64,000 nucleotides of DNA from Toxonevra muliebris (GCA_963691655.1 OY829326.1:116719388-116783387); one strand, 5' to 3'. Shown: positions 25,501 through 36,926, counted from the stretch's first letter. Notes: a model not told the origin generated them from the letters alone. Translations and numbers: made by a program.

Positions 25501-28500
25501 CAGCTCACGATCAGGTACGATATGAAAAAATTTAAGTTATCTGTAACATATAAAACACATACATACATATGTATGAATGTGCGTATACATTCACATTAAA
25601 TACTTAATTGGGATTTATGGTTTTCTTATCGTTTATCTATTTATTTATATTTAGTCATGTATAAATGTATTGCACCCTTTGTAGACATAGCTACGTATGC
25701 ACGTTATCCGTTATTTATTTATCAATATATTGAATCTATAAAAATATATAGGTATAGTGATGATCATAACAAAAAACATAATTTGTTTTTAGTTCTCAAA
25801 CAGAAATCCATAATATCTGGAAGTGGTTGAAATTAAGCTAGAGACTTTTTATTTTAATTTCAAACAAGAGTTTGAATGTATTACATTTATATTTACTAAT
25901 ACAATTTATAGTATTAGGGCAGAAGAGGGTTATCTACAGTTTAGATTTTAAAGCTGTACTTAGCACAAATTACTCATTTGACATTTTGTAAAATTGTAAG
26001 TAAGGATCATATTTAGCAACTAACTAAGTGGATTTATCTTTACAAAAATCTTAATAAACGTACCTTTTGTCCTTAATTTAAAAAAAAAAATTTATCTGCA
26101 AAATAGATCAGCTTGTAGCCTAAACTACTTATCTGCAAGTTGCTTATACTACTGAATACTCCGACAATGATAAAAAAAAAATAAAAATAGGTGCGCTATA
26201 CTCAATATCTTAGTTTTTGCCAAATTACAGTGTAGTGTATTTCAAACAGAGAATTAACAAGAACTGAACCCTATTGAAAATCTTTGGAAGTTCACTGAGA
26301 AAGAAGTCGTCAAAGAAGAGCAAATGGTTTCATCAGCAAAAACATATTAGGAATTTCGATGTATGGTCACTTTTTTATTTTTTTCAAGCTTAAATATACA
26401 ACTATATATAACTACATACTTACATAAGCCTTTTTTTTTTGTTTTCTTACTAAAACAATTCAACAAATAAATAATAAGAAAATTTTTTTTGTTATTTCTT
26501 TTTCTTTCCATTATGAATAATGCATTTTTTTACACTGCCCCTAATAATTTAAGAACCCACTGCAGGTTATCTCAATTTTATGTAGAACGCTTCTTAGGTC
26601 ACCAAGGCATAAGCGATTATAAAAAATGATGCAACATGGTTTCTTAGCCTTCCTTTAAAATGATAATAATACAGAAAAGTAGTTTCTATAAATGAGAATA
26701 TTAAGAACAGTATAACTCAATTTTCGCTTTGTCGATTTAAGCGACTTTGTCTTATTGCCACAGATATGAATGTTGCATTTGTCTTAACAATGTATCTTAG
26801 GGATTTAGGGTTGATCTGTTTTGGGTATTAGATCATAGCAAAGTATTGCAAGTTAGCAAGGCTAGGGACAATATTCCATACTTTTCACGTAGTCCAATTC
26901 CCAGACATTCCTTTAATAATCTGTAAATGACGATGAAAACCTTATCATACCATGTCGTTTTAATCGTTGCTTATGAATCAACAATTATTTAAAGGAACCA
27001 AGGGATTCTTCACGTAGAGAATATCTTTATAAAGAAACGGCTTCTTGAGAAGTTAGGTTGCTTGGGATGGTTTAGGTTTAATTCTATTTTAATTTTATAA
27101 ATTTAGCCAATAATTTATAACTCTTTACTAACATTTAAAATTTTCTACTAATATTAAAAATTTATTTTTATTCTTTAATTTTGCATGTTTCTTCTTATTA
27201 TCACTTAACCTCGTAACTAATATCAACCAAACAAATTGGTGCTACTGTTTTTACTACTACCACAACTTATTTAACATTCAATGCACCACCTTTACCTCAC
27301 CACTCTCACTTACTAAATAAATTAATCGGGCATGCACTAAAAACCGCTACTAATAACTGCACGCAAAAAAAAAAAAAAAAAAAAAAAAATATATATATAT
27401 AAAAATGCACAATTGCACGTAAAAATATCCGGGTGCACTTTTTCCCTCACACACACTCGCACCCATTTGCACTCCTACGTAATAGTTAGGCAAAGAACAA
27501 TATAAAAGTAAAAACGGAACGCGTGTTTATCGTACAATTTTTTCGCAGAACTTTAAACAACCATGTGATCTGGACGTGGAAGAACAACAGAGAATTTGTA
27601 ATTTAACAACAACCAAAGCAAATTATCGTAAATCGTATGAGTTTTTTAATTTCACGTTGATTGGCACGAATTCGCTTGGAAAGAATATTCAACATTTCTG
27701 GATAAATCAATATGAAAGTGGTGGGTATACACAACACACACACACACACACTCACACAAGTCACAAGCACTGTAATGAAGATATAAATGATTGTTTTTGT
27801 TAATTTTAGTAATACCTGCTCGTCCTGAATTCAGTTTTACAAATATCACCACCGATAGCGTTGGGCTTTCGTGGCATTTAGTTATGTATAGCTATTATAA
27901 ACGCAAAGGATTGCAGTATGAAATACGCTTGCGTCCCAAGCATTTCGATTGGATTAACATTTCCAATTATGAAAATAGCAGTAAGCATGAAAAGTACAAA
28001 GTTATGCTAAGAAATCTTGAGTATGCCTATTATGATTACACTGTGCGAATGCGTTTAAAGGTAAAAACAGCATACAACGACGATACTATGTGGAGCGAAG
28101 CATATGAAAGTACTTTTCGTACAAAACCACGCGTCCCTCAGCACTCGCCACGCACCGATGTTGGCAGCTTCTATATTGATCCATCGGATCATGTACGTTT
28201 ATATTGGCATGAACTGCCTGTGTATCGTTATAATGGTCCAGACTTTCATTATCTTGTAAAGGAAGTGAAACTCGATGGTATCACAATGTAAATGCAAAAA
28301 AATTTCCATAGTATATTAATAATTTAATAGATTTATTAACGAAATTCAATTTATAGAAATTCTTCGCCCATTCGTATTAATCATACAAGTATACCAGCAA
28401 TATTCGAATGGAATAAAAATCATCGTTATGAATTTACCATTAGCAGTCGCAACGATTTAGGCGAATCAGTCGAAAGTAGTCAGATTGTAGTACCGGCTAT

Positions 28501-31500
28501 GCCAAATAAATACCGCAAGGAAAGATCTCCGAAATGGATAAGAAATAACTATCATGGTTCAAATAGGACATACACATTGTCATGGACAGCGCCCTCAAAC
28601 CAAACAAATCTAATGGATTACACAGTATTTTGGTGTCGTTCGAAACCGGGAACACTAAATGAATGCAAGGTACGTGTTCAGTTTGATATACTTATGCATT
28701 TAGTTAATTATTTGTTATTTTTATTACCTATAGGATACAATACGATTCAAACGCATAAATAAACGTGAAATGAAATATTCCACCGAACCACAAGAACAAG
28801 AAACTGCACTGAATTTTGCAGTGTCTGCTAATTATGATGACAACTTCAGCTCTGGCATGCATTGGATCATGTGCACTGCGGATGTTTTGAGTGATTTAAT
28901 AAAAATGGAACCCGATATAACAGCATTACCGGGCGGTGTCATCAGGGTACAATGGAGCATCGATCGTATATGCTTATCGCTTTTGGAGGGTTATAAACTC
29001 AGCTATTGCAGAGTGGATAACGCTACAAACGGGCAATGTGTGGATAATCAAAATTTTACAATCATAATTGAAAAGAGTGCAAATAAACATTTACTAAAAG
29101 AACTTAAACCACATTCAACATATAAAATTGAAATGTATATGTTTTCGAAATTAAAACAAGGCAAAGCCAGTGATGTGAAATATATTGAAACAGAAGAGGA
29201 AGGTTGGTCATGGTCATATATGGTGTATTCGAAATAGAGTTTTTTAATTTAATTAATATTTTTCGTTTGTCTCTTTAGCTCCTATGAGACCACGCGCCTT
29301 AAAATTGCATAACATCACAACTAACTCAGCATGGATATCATGGTTGCCACCAACAGAGCTAAATGGTATTTTGCGTCATTATATTGTTGTGTAAGTATGT
29401 GTGGGAATAAACTTATTTAAAAATTTTACATCAAATTTAAATTCTTTATTTTAGACTAAATGATGAACGTCTAGCCATCAATTGCACCGATGGTACGCTG
29501 AACGATCCCTGCAATATTAACAATACAAAGAATTATAAATTGGAAAATTTAAGCAGTTTCACCAATTATAAAGTTTATATCATTGCATATACAGTAAAGG
29601 AGTCACAACCTAGCAATGATATAGATTTTGTGACACTAATCGGAAGTAAGTTACTTACATAGAAATTGGATTAGAGTTTATTTTTATTTCTATGATTATT
29701 CAAGGCCATGGAAAGTGTAGTATAGTTTCTCTTGGTTCAATTATCTAGAATAAATCGAATTGCTTAATAATCGCCAATACGGTTTCCGTCGAAATCGCTC
29801 TACGCCCGATTTCTGGGTGGTCCACACTAAAATCTGTATCAATAAGGTCCAATGCTTTGTTGAGAGCAACGCGATTGCTGTGGATATTTCAAAAGGACAA
29901 CGTTTAGTTTTAAAGTTAATGGCCGTACTCTGTGGAGACGGAGATGGAGTCAAAAAAGACTCGAAATTAATCTCCGGGTGGGGTTCCCCAAATAATGTTC
30001 AGTTTAACGCCCTTACACCGCAATTTTGCTTTTTATTTCTCAAATGAGCTTCCCAATACCAGGTTAACCTCCTAGTTATACGTGGGAGGGGGGGGGGGGG
30101 ATATTAGCAAATCAGCGGCTCTCGATGTTTTGGGAATTTCCATCGAAAGTGGCAGTCGTTAGAATAATCCCAAATTTGGAGTGTGGAAAAAAGCAGTCAT
30201 GTACTTCGGCTTTCTACGGCGGTATAACAAATATTTCACTACGACTGATTTCCACATGATCTGCACAATCTATATACATCCTAAAATAGAGTTTAATTCA
30301 CGTCTATGAGCAATAGCTTTACTAACGCACCTGGAGCAGTTGGACATATTCAATAGTTCAATAGGAGCATCATAGAAACTTCGTCTGCGTTACTATAATT
30401 CTACCGTTGTTTTCATGATAGATGTTGTGCAGAAATGCACGATATTATTAAGACAATATGACAATTCATGATAGTTTTTTAGGAGACTATGAAAATTAAA
30501 GACGACCTCGATAATCTAGTGGATAGTGCACTAGACTTTCATCCAGAAGGTTGCGGGTTCGATTCCCGTCTTGGTCTGGTGGTTAATTCTCATAAACTTC
30601 TTATATTCACTATCGTTATGAAGTGGATGAGAATTATAAGAATGTGTACAAGTACACACCTTGGTTGGTAATGGCAAAACCAACGAGCTGATAAAAAATT
30701 GCCACATAGCCGTTCGGAATCGGCGTTAAACTGCAGGTCCTACCATTGCCACTGTGGTCTAGTGGAAGAGTGCCAGACTCTTGTTTCTGGAGACCCGAGT
30801 TCGATTCTCGGCTTGGGTATGTTTCTTATCTATCTTTCTTTCTCCTTTCCTTTCCTTTCTTTCCTTCTTTCTTTCTTTCTTTCTTGGGGCTTTGGTACAA
30901 AAGATCTTATAGGTCGCAGTGCCTGACTTTCGAGTCGTCCTTCCTTCAAATAATAATAATAATAATAATGAAAATTAAATCTAGAGGTTAATTTTCAAAG
31001 TCATGACTTAAGTTCATGTCAATTTCGTTATTTGAAGTTATATATAAACAGGCTTAATGAACAAATGTAGTCATCACAACAACAATGTATATAGAGACGG
31101 GCAAATCAGACGGCCGTTTCGGAATCCGCCACAATTCCTCATCAGTGATCTTAGTGATAGTTCTTAATCTTTCAATATCCCATATAAGCTACTAATATTT
31201 GAAATCATAACCCAGAATTACGGATTTGATTCCAAATATCTTCACTGAATAGAGATATTGAAAGAAACTACCACTACCGTTCTATACACTTATGTTGTTG
31301 TTTTTTCCCCATTGTAGCTAGTCTGCATAACAGTTCGTTATTTGAAAGTCTAGTACATGGGAGAGTGTGTGTGTTTGTGAGAAAATGATTCTAGGTGTCA
31401 TTTTTTCTGAACGGTCCCCATTCGATCAGTTCATGATAGTTTTTTAGGAGACTATGAAAATTAAATCTAGAGGTTAATTTTCAAAGTCATGACTTAAGTT

Positions 31501-34500
31501 CATGTCAATTTCGTTATTTGAAGTTATATATAAATATATAAATAAATATGACAATTCTTTACTGACATAATTATTTTCTCCGTCATAGCATTTGTTTATA
31601 AATAAGCTTACTGGAAATATTTTTCCTGGCATTTATGCCCTAACCAAATTTGAATTCCTTTCCCTGTCAACACAACGCTTTGATTTCATAGAGACATCCC
31701 CTTGTCGGTGATTGTGGTTTTAATTTTAAATACATATTTAAAGCACATAATTAATATTTGTTTTGCATTTTTTGCGAGCATATGAGTACATGAAAAAGTG
31801 ACAAAATTCCAATTCCACCGTTCCTGTTTGATTAGAAAAAGTCCGCCATGCTTGCACTCATGTGAGCACGATCGTCCTACCCATGATGTTCATGCGTGCG
31901 CCCGTGTGAACAGCCTCTTTGACTGTTCTCTTCTTGCCCTTTCATATGTTTTATTATTATTTGCTGATTTGCTTTATTCTTATTCTAATTTTGAACAATC
32001 AACGTTGTAGCAAAAAGCGACAAATGTTAAATAACATTAAAATAAAATTTATTTGTGAATTGATTTAAATAAAGAGACGATTCAACGTCAAAAAAGTGCA
32101 TGCCGAGATTCTGATGAATTGCAGTGTGCGGCCGAACAACATATTTAGTAGTAGGTTCGAAAGAAAACTGCCGGTAGTTGCAGCATCAAAAATGCTACGT
32201 GTGTTTTGGGACTTAGAATCACCCTGACTTCCAATAGGTTGCAAATATTGAACTTTGCCTGTATATTTATTCCTCACTTTTTCTTCATTTCTCGTTCTTC
32301 TCATGAACGTGTAAGTATAACGATTCTGGTAAGTTTGCACAAGCTTGCTGATTTTATTCCCACGAACTATTCGAAAGAAATATGATCATCAACGTTCATT
32401 CGCCCAACAACTTGTCATGTTAACAAATTTGTACGGATACCGACATCATTTATTGGTTCTCTGAGTAAATTTTTAAGAATAAATGCTCCAGGAAGTCAAA
32501 GCTCAAAAACACAAGATTTTCCTTTTTAAAATATTTAGCGGCGGATAGGAATGGGGAGATTTCGTACCTTAAAGCAGATTTTTATTCACCGAACGATTTT
32601 TACATCGTCTTTTGTTTCGATGTATGCATGTCGCCATGTTAGAAATGAGAGAAGAAAGAAGAATGAGAAAGAACGTCAAAATGTCGTTGAGCATCTAGGA
32701 AATGTCCATTTTGGCCTTCTCTTTCTCTCTGACTAGAAAATTAAAGCCAGCGGTCAATATGGATTGAGCTATGAATAAAATGAACGAATTGAGAAAAATT
32801 TATTTTGACAACCTGCTTTAATGTAGTTTCCTAAAAATTGAATTCATAATTTATAAACTATAAAATTTTACAAATAATTTTGCAGTTCCTTCAAATCCAC
32901 GCTCCATGGCTGAGAATGACTCCACCAGCAGTACGCTGACAATGAAATGGTCCAAACCGGACGTACCGTCGGGTCATGTTGATTTCTATGAAGTGGCCGT
33001 AATAGTTTCGCGCAATGATGAAATTATAAGAAAACGCATCTCAGGCGTCATCGGATCAACATCTTGCGTAATGGCAAATCCGACATGCGCTGATTCAAAG
33101 GTTAAAACCACAGTGCAAGTGCGAGCTGTGAATGTAGTGGAGCGCAACCATGAAAACGATTCGCATATTTCTAGTGTCAATAGTACCGATGATGATCCAG
33201 ATGACAAGTTCTATACTGACAATGATGATTTAAAATGTAGCGGCACAGCGGCACCAGAATATGAACAGCTGAAAAATATTACCCGCTATCGTAATATGAA
33301 CAGATATGTGCAATATAAATCGGCATGGGAAAAGGGACCAAACTATGGATGTGCGAGGAATCAAAATGCGCAAGTTTTGATCTATCCCCTTGTAGCGATG
33401 TTGGCGGGTCTGGTGGTAGTGATGTTCTTTCAGCTGCGCAAGAAATACATCAAAATGGCTACCATAAATATAGCACTACCAGCGGGGCTTGATGATTATC
33501 AATTTAAGGGGAATATTTGTGGTGGCATTGATAATAGCAGTATAGAAAAGGATAGTGAATTTCTAAATCATCACATTGTTGGGGATAGTAAAAACGAATC
33601 GATATATACAGATTTCGAAAATCGTCGTTTACTATCAGCGGTTTACACCAATGATTCAAGAGCTTATTTCTTGAGGGGAGGAGGAAGACCGGCAGGAGCT
33701 GGTGGAGCAAGAAACGCTGGCATAAAGGCCAGTTTGGGTATCATCGATAGTGGTGTTGGCAGTCGTGTTGCTAACGGAGGTGTTGGCGGTGTCACAACGA
33801 TTCCGCTGGATAAAAGCTTCGGTTATGTGGGTTCAGATCGTTCCGCGGATTTCATTGACCATGATGTGCTTCCGATGAAACCTGAATTTAATCCTCCTGC
33901 CAATGATGCCTATATGGTTATGGAGCGACTTAAACCAACTAATACTAACCAACAACAAAAACTATCAACCACTGACATGCCAACGAATATTGATAGACAA
34001 CAAGATAACAATGGATATGTTTATCCTAGTGAGCCGATGCCATCGTCGATAATACCAGCTGAGAACGGTTATATAAAACCAAATAAAAGTCAAATGTTTA
34101 ATGCTTGGCAACAAGATCCGAGGGCGACGACGACAACACCTTTTGGCGCCGTATCCAGCAGTGGTTATGTAGCACCAATTTGCCTGTCCAAGGTATTTAT
34201 CTATATAAACATAAATGAAACTGTGTGATTGAGAATTTTGAAAGCTTTAATCGAAAATTCATTCCATTTTTAGACTACAACTATACCAGCAGCGACCCAT
34301 CCACCCCTCGACGGCTATACATCGTTAAAGGAATTGATGGGAAAACATCAATTACCAAGAACATTTAACTCGCCCAGCAAAGCGGCACAATCATCATCAG
34401 CAATATCACCTACTCACATAGTCAATGATGAAATTATACCCATATCGGGTTATGTTACGCAAAAAGAACTTTCAGCAATGCAACAACATAGAATGAGTTA

Positions 34501-34501
34501 A
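16558..34501 (+). CDS. dome: Domeless, JAK/STAT cytokine receptor (13 coding exons)
   Basis: Single-pass receptor for Unpaired cytokines that activates Hopscotch/JAK and Stat92E. Exons: 16558-16562, 21824-21909, 24720-24871, 25075-25189, 25384-25514, 27549-27720, 27810-28287, 28357-28669, 28734-29202, 29279-29390, 29455-29645, 32886-34192, 34274-34501. All borders are GT/AG, all phases fit, and the total of 3759 nt gives 1252 residues, near Drosophila Dome. Residues 1-20 (MSSFVIYIQCILLMYSSMVH) form a signal peptide, built by joining exon 1 (only ATGAG) to exon 2. Then come an Ig-like N-terminal module with paired cysteines (EC...YYC), cytokine-receptor/fibronectin-III modules to about residue 880, a membrane span at about 905-925, and a long tail. 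Tyr1237 lies in YVTQ, a YxxQ STAT-docking motif. Intron 1 is 5.3 kb and intron 11 is 3.2 kb, both repeat-filled. The identity is firm; the first exon is an inference from phase and signal-peptide logic. Confidence 0.94.
16896..16913. repeat. GT dinucleotide microsatellite
   Basis: Run of GT repeats in dome intron 1, inside a T-rich stretch (16620-17040) with no other structure. Confidence 0.85.
17630..18179. mobile_element. MITE with CACTGTGCAACA ends and TAA target duplication
   Basis: 550-bp element in dome intron 1. Terminal inverted repeats of about 90 nt start CACTGTGCAAC on the left, and on the right end with GTTGCACAGTG. Inside, GGTCGATA and CTAGAGTAACAAAACC match their complements on the other arm. 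TAA flanks both ends (17627-17629 and 18180-18182), consistent with a 3-bp duplication. The middle is AT-rich and non-coding. A CACTG terminus plus 3-bp duplication suggests the CMC (CACTA/Mirage/Chapaev) group, but this is inference. Confidence 0.78.
18732..19119. mobile_element. Inverted-repeat MITE in dome intron 1
   Basis: Arms of about 100 nt match as inverted repeats: AATACCTGCGAAGTGATAC, TTATCGAGTAAAACAAGA and AAAATTTTCCAAAC on the left, each with a complement on the right (GTATCACTTCCCAGGTATTT, TCTTGTTTTACTCGATAAG, TTTGGAAAATTT). The outer ends read CACAGTG and CACTGTT. No coding capacity; target duplication not clear. Confidence 0.7.
19358..19560 (-). pseudogene. Tc1-like transposase C-terminal relic
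   Basis: Minus-strand translation gives VWENYVGFKTRIEVIKEVLS followed by AKGGQTK and a stop. This is the typical C-terminal end of Tc1-family transposases, which finish in an AKGGHTKY-like motif. Upstream codons are frameshifted. It is a relic in dome intron 1. Confidence 0.6.
19725..20610. repeat. Dispersed GACCAAAATTCA-like minisatellite blocks and a small TTAA element
   Basis: At about 19725-19830 and 20400-20610 the sequence repeats an imperfect ACCAAAATTCA-like unit, as in the block at 5277-6670. Between them (20190-20296) is a 107-bp unit flanked by TTAA, with ends CCCTTT and AAAGGG. Confidence 0.55.
20190..20296. mobile_element. Possible piggyBac-type mini-element
   Basis: Flanked by TTAA on both sides (20186-20189 and 20297-20300) with CCCTTT...AAAGGG termini. 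The terminal repeat is only about 8-10 nt, so chance is possible. Confidence 0.4.
21910..23419. other. dome intron 2, left part
   Basis: No gene recognised. A small palindrome (GGGTTCATCTCACGAACCC) lies at about 22493-22511. The rest is AT-rich intronic sequence. Confidence 0.5.
23420..23717. mobile_element. MITE with GGTTATATTAG ends and CTCGGTG-rich body
   Basis: About 298 bp in dome intron 2. The left end GGTTATATTAG is followed by GCTCGGTGTTCG. The right end is the complement (CGCCGAGCAT, then CTAATATAACC). The interior holds another palindrome built on CTCGGTGTGCAATACACCGAG. It is GC-richer than its surroundings and non-coding. Confidence 0.72.
24000..24600. other. dome intron 2, right part
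   Basis: No exon seen. Weak, broken similarity to a LINE RNase H-like region (VWNALAELGSL...) is too poor to call. The intron ends at the acceptor before 24720. Confidence 0.35.
26227..26375 (+). pseudogene. Tc1-like transposase relic in dome intron 5
   Basis: Plus-strand translation gives a block resembling LNPIENLWK-type Tc1 transposase (ENLWKFTEKEVVKEEQMVSS) in a short, otherwise interrupted stretch. It contains the region following the third catalytic residue. The rest of intron 5 (25515-27548) is AT-rich and holds an A-run plus TA microsatellite at 27365-27401. Confidence 0.5.
27735..27752. repeat. CA dinucleotide microsatellite
   Basis: Short CA run filling most of the 89-nt dome intron 6, directly after the exon 6 donor site. 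Confidence 0.8.
29728..30440 (+). pseudogene. LINE reverse-transcriptase relic in dome intron 11
   Basis: Non-LTR retrotransposon fragment. It reads NYLE*IELLNNRQYGFRRNR, then AVDISKG (the first catalytic Asp block), then after an internal deletion LDVLGISIES and a downstream segment with YFGFLRRYNKYFTT. The same family is present at 60965-62365, where the segment IINAGVPQG and FADDSTI is kept. The copy is broken by stops and deletions. A new insertion (30468-31544) abuts its right end. Confidence 0.75.
30468..31544. mobile_element. Retroposed repeat (family B) with 13-bp target duplication, carrying a nested SINE
   Basis: AATATGACAATTC occurs at 30455-30467 and again at 31545-31557, bracketing the insertion. 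The body starts ATGATAGTTTTTTAGGAG and ends in an AT-rich tail (TATATAAATATATAAATAA). It contains one near-full unit of about 490 nt (interrupted by the SINE at 30501-30967) and, from 31433, the first 100 nt of a second unit in the same direction. A second genomic copy is at about 38235-38705. The family is not recognised; it has no long open frame. Confidence 0.72.
30501..30967 (+). mobile_element. Composite tRNA-derived SINE with two tRNA-like heads
   Basis: Flanked by a perfect 12-bp direct repeat ATGAAAATTAAA (30489-30500 and 30968-30979). The first tRNA-like unit is at 30501-30580, with ATCTAGTGGATAGTG as box A, ACTTTCATCCAGAAG as a tRNA-Glu-like anticodon arm and GGTTCGATTCCC as box B. 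The second unit is at 30750-30823, with TGGTCTAGTGG, CCAGACTCTTG and GTTCGATTC. A pyrimidine-rich TTTC/TTCC stretch follows, and the element ends in an AAT-repeat tail. This is Pol III SINE structure; the two heads suggest a dimer or one SINE fused to another. Confidence 0.82.
31845..31916. repeat. Family A MITE fragment, copy 3
   Basis: TTCATGCGTGCGCCCGTGTG with AACAGCC matches the right arm of the MITE at 1558-1720. A second, poorer right-arm-like word (CATGCTTGCACTCATGTGAG) precedes it in the same orientation. Only arm pieces remain. Confidence 0.55.
31950..32885. other. dome intron 11, right part
   Basis: No exon or repeat recognised. Two open frames here (32065-32340 minus, 32551-32736 plus) lack start context, domain motifs and splice logic. 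The intron ends at the acceptor before 32886. Confidence 0.4.
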
Positions 34502-36299
34502 AAAAGGAAAAGGTGTTGAACACAACAACAACAACGAAAATATATTAGAGCTGAGTCAGTGTTAACGGTTTGAAAATTATATTAAAAATTTTCCATGGAG
34601 GTTAAAATTATTCATACTTTTTTAGCCAGTTACCCCGCTACACTGCATTCTAACCGAGAATGTTGAAGACCCTTGCTGTATTGTAAATAAAATGAGATTT
34701 TAACGTATTAAGAAGATACCAATAACAGTACCAATCACCAACAGAATGAATTGGTATAAAAATATTTGAAAATTTCAATTTCAAAATCAAAAAAGAAGTA
34801 AAGAATATTATATATTATGGATTACTTATCATTCACCCTACTTAGCTACGCGTACTTCCGTGTTATGTGAAGTATTTATTAAATAAATAGTTTTAATGAT
34901 TTTACATATTAATTTATTAAACACATCATCTCATTTCTTCGCAGCTAATATTGTTTTAATTGTACAATAGGATTATTAAATAATATGCAATAATATTACG
35001 TGCCTTTTTCATGAAATTGACAATTTATAATTAACGTTAACTTAGCATTAAGTTAACAATTAAAAAATATGGTCTGATTTTAGCATAGTCGATCGATTTA
35101 CTTAGTGGTAGTAGTATAGGAGTATTCGGAAATTCACTTGTAGTTCAATGTTCTGGACTGAAATTCGTTAAAAACTTCATAAATATTTCAATTTCGTACT
35201 AATGTAAATTTCAAAATAATGCCTACACTTATATACATGCTAATCTTATACAAATTCAAAATTTATTTATTATAAAAAAAATGTTATGAAAAAGTATGCA
35301 ATATAAAAATATATATACTTTTCCTTTTAACTTCTCGAATGTCTTAAACTAATTGTAAAACCCAATTGCTTCCGTTTAATGCTTTTAATTTAATTTTAGT
35401 TTTATTATTAATATATAATTGATTAATTTAATGTCAACATTGTTAGCTTTAAAGTGCACTTGATAAGCAAATACGTGGCCTTAAAAAAAAAAATTGTTTA
35501 ACAAAATCATACTTAATATATTTATTTTTAAAATATTGAAGTATTGTTCTACTTACTGTATGTAGTTATATATCAAATGAAATGAGCAGCTAATAGATAT
35601 AATAAACAATATTTACGTACAAATTAATAAAGTATTTGTTTTTTTATGTTGCTATGTCATATAAGCTTGACCACTTCATAGGTAAATGCTAAGAAAAACA
35701 GGCATTAGTAGAGCGAAAATGAGCAGGTAAAATAGGTAAATATTAAACACAAATAGCATATGGTCTAGATTTTTATAGTTTTAAATTCAAATCAGCTAGT
35801 TGTACACCTAATTACTGTAGAAACTAAATTTTTGCACGTAATGAAAACCGGGTTCGGTACAAGTTTCGAGGTTGTGGCAAGTACCGAGTTTTTGTTTTCC
35901 ATACAAATTAAAAGGGGCTTATATAAGTTTGTACGCCTGTTTAGAATATAAGTTTACTGTGTTTAATATTTTGATCCAATTCATTTGCATCACAAGTTTC
36001 AAGTGAGTATTTCATGTGTAATAAAAGAAATTTTCGATCTCTTTTTCTTTGCCATTATGAGACCGCACCATGCAAAAGTCAGCTCAAAACGGATTCAAAT
36101 CAATACATTTCGACGGTAATCCCATAAACTTTAGTCTGTCTAATACAAAGCAAAAATGAGCAGTATTCAAAGACAAGACCGAAATGCCGTAAGTATATAG
36201 GTAAAAATTTGCGAATGTCGCAAGTACTGAGTAGACAATGAAAAAAATTCTTGTGTCGCAAATATCGAGATGTGCAAGAACCGAGTTTCTACTGTAATT
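34502..36299. other. dome 3' flank, AT-rich
   Basis: After the dome 3' UTR no gene or clear repeat is seen. The sequence is strongly AT-rich with several AATAAA words. Confidence 0.5.
34686..34691 (+). promoter_or_regulatory. Putative polyadenylation signal of dome
   Basis: AATAAA about 185 nt after the dome stop codon. Further AATAAA words follow within the next kilobase, so longer 3' ends are possible. Confidence 0.5.
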
Positions 36300-36573
36300 G
36301 AGAAGCTGAGAGGAAAAGTGGTATAATTTCTACGTTTAGAAAAAAGTGGAATAATTTTACTTAAGAGCAAAAGCGAAACGAAATATGTTCAGAGCGAAAA
36401 CTGAATAAAAAACTACTATCTCTGAAAGAATTGTTATACCATTTTTGCTCTTACTTTTAAGACGTTTCATTTTCACTCTAAACAGTATTACTTATGCCAT
36501 TCTTGCACTGACAGTAAATTATTTCTTTTTTGCTCTTATATAAATTTTAGCCCGCTTTTCCTCTCAGCCTGTC
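36300..36573. mobile_element. Inverted-repeat MITE (family C), copy 1
   Basis: Ends match as inverted repeats: GCTGAGAGGAAAAGTGG on the left and CGCTTTTCCTCTCAGC on the right. The interior contains mirrored words AAGAGCAAAAG / TTTTGCTCTT. Copy 2 follows about 45 bp later in the same orientation. No coding sequence. Confidence 0.78.
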
Positions 36574-36616
36574 ATTTATCATTCGAAAGTGATATAAAAC
36601 CGAATCGACCTCATTT

Positions 36617-36926
36617 GAGAGGCTGAGAGGAAAAGTGGTTTAACTTCTACGTTCAGAAAAAAATGGAATAATTTTACTTAAGAGCAAAAGCAAAACGAAA
36701 TATGTTCAGAGCAAAAGTGAAACGAAATATGTTCAGAGCGAAAACGGAATAAAAAACTATGCTGTTCTTGCTCTGAAAGAATTGTTATACCATTTTTGCT
36801 CTTACTTTTAAGACGTTTCATTTTCACTCTTAACAGTATTACTTCTGTCATTCTAGCACTGACACTCTAAATTATTTCACTTTTGCTCTTATATAACTTT
36901 TAGCCCGCTTTTCCTCTCAGCCTGTC
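36617..36926. mobile_element. Inverted-repeat MITE (family C), copy 2
   Basis: Same ends and interior as the copy at 36300-36573, but about 35 nt longer because the segment AACGAAATATGTTCAGAGC is present twice. The two copies sit in direct orientation, which points to a local duplication or two adjacent insertions. Confidence 0.78.

Noticed and set aside
30501..30823. Two tRNA-like sequences as functional tRNA genes, and a third at 3136
   Set aside because: Acceptor stems do not pair, and the pair lies inside a SINE with target duplications. They are retroposed derivatives.
32065..32736. Open frames in dome intron 11
   Set aside because: No conserved residues, no splice logic and AT-rich flanks; treated as chance.
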